Of a stretch of DNA of 64,000 nucleotides, positions 61,501 through 64,000 are shown one piece after another. Where the stretch lies: positions 124,001-188,000 of the forward strand of contig JBBRND010000001.1 in assembly GCA_038230515.1 (NCBI GenBank), in the 5' to 3' direction. The stretch's first letter is position 1; each line of letters begins with the position of its first letter. The notes below the pieces were generated by a model. That model was not told the DNA's origin. It did no database searches and saw only the letters and a list, made by a program, of their open reading frames with translations. This DNA comes from JAPLDB01 sp038230515. Lineage in GTDB: Bacteria; Bacteroidota; Bacteroidia; AKYH767-A; 2013-40CM-41-45. A program made the translations under genes and the position numbers.

Positions 61501-62285
61501 AGGTACTTATCAACCTTGCGGGCAACGCAATAAAGTTTACCGCAAACGGCAGTGTAATGATTACCTGCAGTGCAGAGATAGTGAGCAAAGAACAGTCGCG
61601 ACTCACTTTTCAGGTTATTGATACCGGCGTGGGTATTGCAGAAGAAAGCATCGGAAAAATTTTCGACAGTTTCACGCAGGAGAACAGCAGCGTATCGAGA
61701 GAGTTTGGTGGCACCGGATTAGGGCTTGCCATTTCAAAACGACTTGTGGAAATGCATGGTGGCGCATTTGATGTAAGCAGTGTGAAAGGCGAGGGAAGTA
61801 CGTTCTCCATCTCGGTTCCTTACGCGATTGCGAAGGAAGAAGCTGTTGTTAAAGAAATTGAAACCATTGATCCTTCCATGCGCAGCAAACTCACCGACCT
61901 GCGCGTGCTTTTGGTAGATGACAATCACTTTAATCAGTTAGTAGCAATAGATACACTTGAACTTGAACTCAGCGGAGTAACTGTTGATGTGGCAGAAAAC
62001 GGGGAAGAAGCAATCGAACAGATCAATCAAAAACATTACGACATTGTACTGATGGATGTGCAGATGCCAGTGATGAACGGACTGGATGCTACCCGCGCCA
62101 TTCGGCAAATGCCTTCGCCAAAAAATCAAACACGCATTATAGCCATGACTGCAAGCGCGATGAAGACAGAGGTGGAGCGCTGCTTTGCCGCAGGCATGGA
62201 CGACTTTGTTGCTAAGCCATTCAACACGATTGAACTTCTGAAAAAAATGTCGCGGCTTGTGGTGAAGATGAAAGTGGTCGCATAG
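58557..62285 (+). CDS. Hybrid sensor kinase with two-component regulator propeller
   Basis: The 1242-residue protein has a signal peptide, two seven-bladed propellers (repeats such as GYIWIGTSDGLNRYD and LGRIWVGTRSGLN) over residues about 25-720, a Y_Y_Y domain, one membrane helix near residue 820, a HisKA domain with SHEIRTP (His873), HATPase motifs (DTGVGIAEE, GTGLGLAISK) and a receiver domain with DVQMPVMNG (Asp1167). The periplasmic part resembles the glycan sensors of HTCS proteins, but there is no C-terminal AraC-type helix-turn-helix, so it must pass phosphate to another protein. No polysaccharide-use genes lie beside it. Confidence 0.92.
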   Translation: MKKSSILIFLLCIICMAEKSVASSHVSFESLTTADGLVQNSIHSILQERTGYIWIGTSDGLNRYDGKRFISFTHKNSDSTSISDNYVEKIYEDHLGRIWVGTRSGLNIYNELSNSFIRVPLDSFSKNIYTPAITEDYTGTIWVGSDGAGLLSIKIDSTVKKNSFRIRQFLTEENDTSTLASNTIFALETDLLHNLWVGTEKGLCKLSFDQLSVPSASCKFERVRICDHNVCVFHEERVTDIVNHGNQIWFGTKGRFIYCLDYSNAKNTEWKIIKAHVKTIVPDADPVLTKMVFDNAGNLWLSYSNEGISELTFANDTVIETHYVHEKNNPSSLISNTCITVVKDHTNMLWVGTSDGISLFNPLKNRFHAKDFSIIDADTTDFGVSSFRVEYNRFYFFGTNENGLIIYDSQQKKSHRIKALATHQIYCIQKDDKGNFWMGTNSGVTCIRGSDLFLSGGKEITVNVDCPIRTLKKNTLSPGNSIQSNLVFSILQDHAGRLWIGTGQGLSYMDIATEKITHVDLNPNNTSLFAERIIRSLLLDVKNQLWIATDGGLFQYNLSTNFFQKINGASTDSTALPGARIVCFHCDFQNHLWVGTNGGGLCVYDPASNSFHTFSEKDGLGGNMVQSIQSDPSGNLWISTNKGLSRFDVQKKVFANYDLKDGLSDHQFNPGASMITSDGFIFFGSENGYNSFHPDSIKMNSVIPPVVITDFKVFDKSLFYDDSVMRSLLLTSEEINLKFSQNSFSFEFAALNYIGSQKNQYAVMLDGFDNNWKQLGSRNFISYTNLDPGCYTLRVKASNNDNVWNETGISIPIVITPPFFRTWWFRVALVLAISLLIYVYYREHIRSIENKKQKELALRQTELKEQFLANMSHEIRTPLNAIMGMTRLLHEKDPKPKQMKYLNAITQSSEHLLVLINDILDFSKIEAGKIELENIPFSIRDAINNVHTTLRFKAEEKGLTFSARISPEVPSAIIGDPVRLSQVLINLAGNAIKFTANGSVMITCSAEIVSKEQSRLTFQVIDTGVGIAEESIGKIFDSFTQENSSVSREFGGTGLGLAISKRLVEMHGGAFDVSSVKGEGSTFSISVPYAIAKEEAVVKEIETIDPSMRSKLTDLRVLLVDDNHFNQLVAIDTLELELSGVTVDVAENGEEAIEQINQKHYDIVLMDVQMPVMNGLDATRAIRQMPSPKNQTRIIAMTASAMKTEVERCFAAGMDDFVAKPFNTIELLKKMSRLVVKMKVVA

Positions 62286-62325
62286 GTCAATTTAAATTGC
62301 GAAGTAAATTATTTGGGTTCCTTTT

Positions 62326-64000
62326 TTATTGATACCCAATTGTTGCCGGCTTCGATATGCTGAAATCACGAAACCCAATGTCACTTGTTTTGTCAGGATT
62401 GTATTTAAAAACAGAATTTCCGGCTCCTGGTATTACCGGATAGTATGCAAACGAAACCTGAAAAATGCCGAAAACAAGAAACTCATTTTTAATAAGTACT
62501 CCCAGTCCAAACTGCGAATACAAATGACTATTTCTGAAACCTGATTTTTCGTTTCCCAGTATTGCAATGGAATAAATAAAATACGGACCAAAATGAAATC
62601 CTACAATGTTCCAGGGAGCATAGGATTGTGTTTGCAGTTTCAACAAGAGTTTATTAGTGCCTAGTAATCCATAGCTGTCGAACCCTTTGATGCCTGCATC
62701 ACCATTGATACTTAAGTTATCTCCCGGAAAACGGTTGATGCCGATGGTTGCCTGCGGATATACAAACTGCCGGAATTTCCAATTACCGATTTCAATTAAG
62801 TTCGTAAAATAATTTGCGCTTGCTAATAGAGCTCCTTGTTCAAAGTGTGCTGCATGAATAAAACTTCCGTATTCAAAACTTGTGCTTAAGTAACCCAAAG
62901 AAAAATAATTGCCTTTGGAAAATTTTATTCCGAAATAAATGCGGGATGTATAACTCACTTGATAGCCGCCAACCAAACCATACGCTTTTCCGATAGGAAC
63001 ATCTTCGGTAACTCCAAAATTAAAAACATATTTATCCTTAACATATTTTCTTGTTGAGATTCCGATACCTCCTAGATAAAAGAATTGATCTGCATAAACA
63101 TGCAACGTGTCAATAAGTTCGCCCGGTTTTTCTGTGTAATGATTCTGAAAAAAACGGGTGGTGAGAATTAAATTGGTGGTGCGGCTGTCTTCAGAATGAC
63201 CTTTAAATAGCTGCCATGACCTGCCGCCCCAATAGTCTTGTGAAACAGATTTGAAATTCTGTTGAACGTGCGAGGAATCGGGAAGTAAAATAGAATCGCG
63301 ATGAAGTTGCTCGGTAAGATAAACACCCGATGCCCATTTTGCAAAGGGCGAGAAGAACGGCCGGTCAACACTTGCGCTTTTTATTGTATTGCCATTTTTA
63401 TCACCGGTGTATAGCAAAGCAGCATTGATGTAGGTATTATTAATGTTTGGAATTGAATAAAATGTTTTAAAAGCATTTCTTCCTTCTCTATGATTCCATA
63501 CAAAATCATTTTGAAACTCATGCCCTGTTCCTAAAAAATTATTTTCTGTTAGTTCAATTTCAAATGCAGAAGTGGAAATGCTTGACGCAGGGATAATACT
63601 CCATTCATCCAGCACGCGAATAAAAATATCCACTGAATCAGAATTGCTGTTTACGAGTGCCTGTTTAAAAGCAACATCATACACATACTTTTGTGTACGC
63701 ACTAAACGTTCTGATTCTTTTACGAGTAGTGAATCGAACTGTTGATTCTTTTTGAAGAGTAAAAGATTTCTGACGGTTACGGACAATGTTTTCTTGTGAA
63801 GAAAATTTCCTGCACGATAGAGAAAATTTTGTCTGACAAAAACAGTGTCATCTAAACTAAAACCGAATGGGTCCAACACATCAACGGCAATGCTCCTGAT
63901 AATTTTTCCTTCAAAGTAACTGTATGGCTTTGGCTTCGCCTTTTTATTCTTCTTTTTGTTTGCCGGTGCCGATTCAGTTTGAATCGGTTTGAAAAAAAGT
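62326..64000 (-). CDS. Outer-membrane protein with POTRA-like start, 5' end outside window
   Basis: The frame is open from the right edge to the stop at 62326 (557 codons seen). Near the edge it reads PKPYSYFEGKIIRSIAVDVLDPFG, like a POTRA domain of BamA/TamA-type proteins, preceded by a Lys-rich segment. From about residue 150 of the visible part come long beta strands typical of an outer-membrane barrel. It may be an Omp85-related or other transport barrel; I cannot assign a substrate. It is convergent with the sensor kinase gene, 40 bases apart. Confidence 0.6.
   Translation of the reverse strand, partial: LFFKPIQTESAPANKKKNKKAKPKPYSYFEGKIIRSIAVDVLDPFGFSLDDTVFVRQNFLYRAGNFLHKKTLSVTVRNLLLFKKNQQFDSLLVKESERLVRTQKYVYDVAFKQALVNSNSDSVDIFIRVLDEWSIIPASSISTSAFEIELTENNFLGTGHEFQNDFVWNHREGRNAFKTFYSIPNINNTYINAALLYTGDKNGNTIKSASVDRPFFSPFAKWASGVYLTEQLHRDSILLPDSSHVQQNFKSVSQDYWGGRSWQLFKGHSEDSRTTNLILTTRFFQNHYTEKPGELIDTLHVYADQFFYLGGIGISTRKYVKDKYVFNFGVTEDVPIGKAYGLVGGYQVSYTSRIYFGIKFSKGNYFSLGYLSTSFEYGSFIHAAHFEQGALLASANYFTNLIEIGNWKFRQFVYPQATIGINRFPGDNLSINGDAGIKGFDSYGLLGTNKLLLKLQTQSYAPWNIVGFHFGPYFIYSIAILGNEKSGFRNSHLYSQFGLGVLIKNEFLVFGIFQVSFAYYPVIPGAGNSVFKYNPDKTSDIGFRDFSISKPATIGYQ

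Noticed and set aside
58557..62285. Hybrid two-component system (HTCS) regulator
   Set aside because: The C-terminus ends with the receiver domain; the AraC-type helix-turn-helix that defines HTCS is absent.

Overview
The window is a piece of a Bacteroidota chromosome. The evidence is a type IX secretion C-terminal tail of each kind (type A on 21886-23412, gliding-associated type B on 37932-41666), nine PKD modules in one surface protein, families largely confined to this phylum (DUF2480, DUF4271, DUF5777, an Ig-like lipoprotein), an ATP synthase locus without beta and epsilon genes, and TAnnTTTG-type -7 boxes in front of several genes. I would not go below class level.

Layout. 1-1270: end of a crotonase gene and a B12-binding mutase domain. 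2003-11646: cytochrome c, hflX, a giant envelope protein, a frameshifted membrane protein, a coiled-coil protein, DUF1844 and a phospholipase D family enzyme. 12044-19700: SET protein, rRNA methyltransferase, a heptad-repeat protein, gltX-folB, tRNA-Cys, an RRM protein, a ComF-like protein, fRMsr and an Ig-like lipoprotein. 19697-23412: an unknown gene, a decayed tract, a broken DUF433/DUF5615 toxin-antitoxin pair, a sorting-domain scrap and a sorting-domain protein. 23536-30161: atpG, atpA, atpH, atpF, atpE, atpB and an AtpI-like gene on the minus strand, interrupted twice by four-helix-bundle genes. 30162-37353: an accessory island between the AtpI-like gene and atpZ (PIG-L deacetylase, WYL regulator, two unknown proteins, and a Clp-type AAA+ ATPase fused to an FtsH-like metalloprotease). 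37932-49131: PKD giant, YceI, DUF5777, DUF4271, hemD, rnpA, yidD, S41 protease, O-antigen ligase. 49128-55296 (minus): DUF2480, an unknown membrane protein, MIP18-like, sufE, a GxxExxY gene, glnS, lysA. 55482-64000: serC-serA, an unknown protein, a giant hybrid sensor kinase and the end of an outer-membrane protein.

Three patterns stand out. First, the two four-helix-bundle genes and the GxxExxY gene are each bracketed by a near-perfect inverted repeat (19, 24 and 28 bp, a different sequence each time), so they look like small mobile units resembling the intervening sequences of 23S rRNA genes. Second, four non-coding stretches (about 1476-1729, 20584-20812, 36820-37261, 53721-53973) and the coding part of one gene (13695-13946) carry degenerate tandem repeats with a strict 21-bp period but different consensus sequences; shorter 7-bp-period repeats occur elsewhere, including inside coding regions. 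Third, the 31940-36638 gene set has the look of a defence-type cassette with an unusual protease as effector. Its function is inference only.
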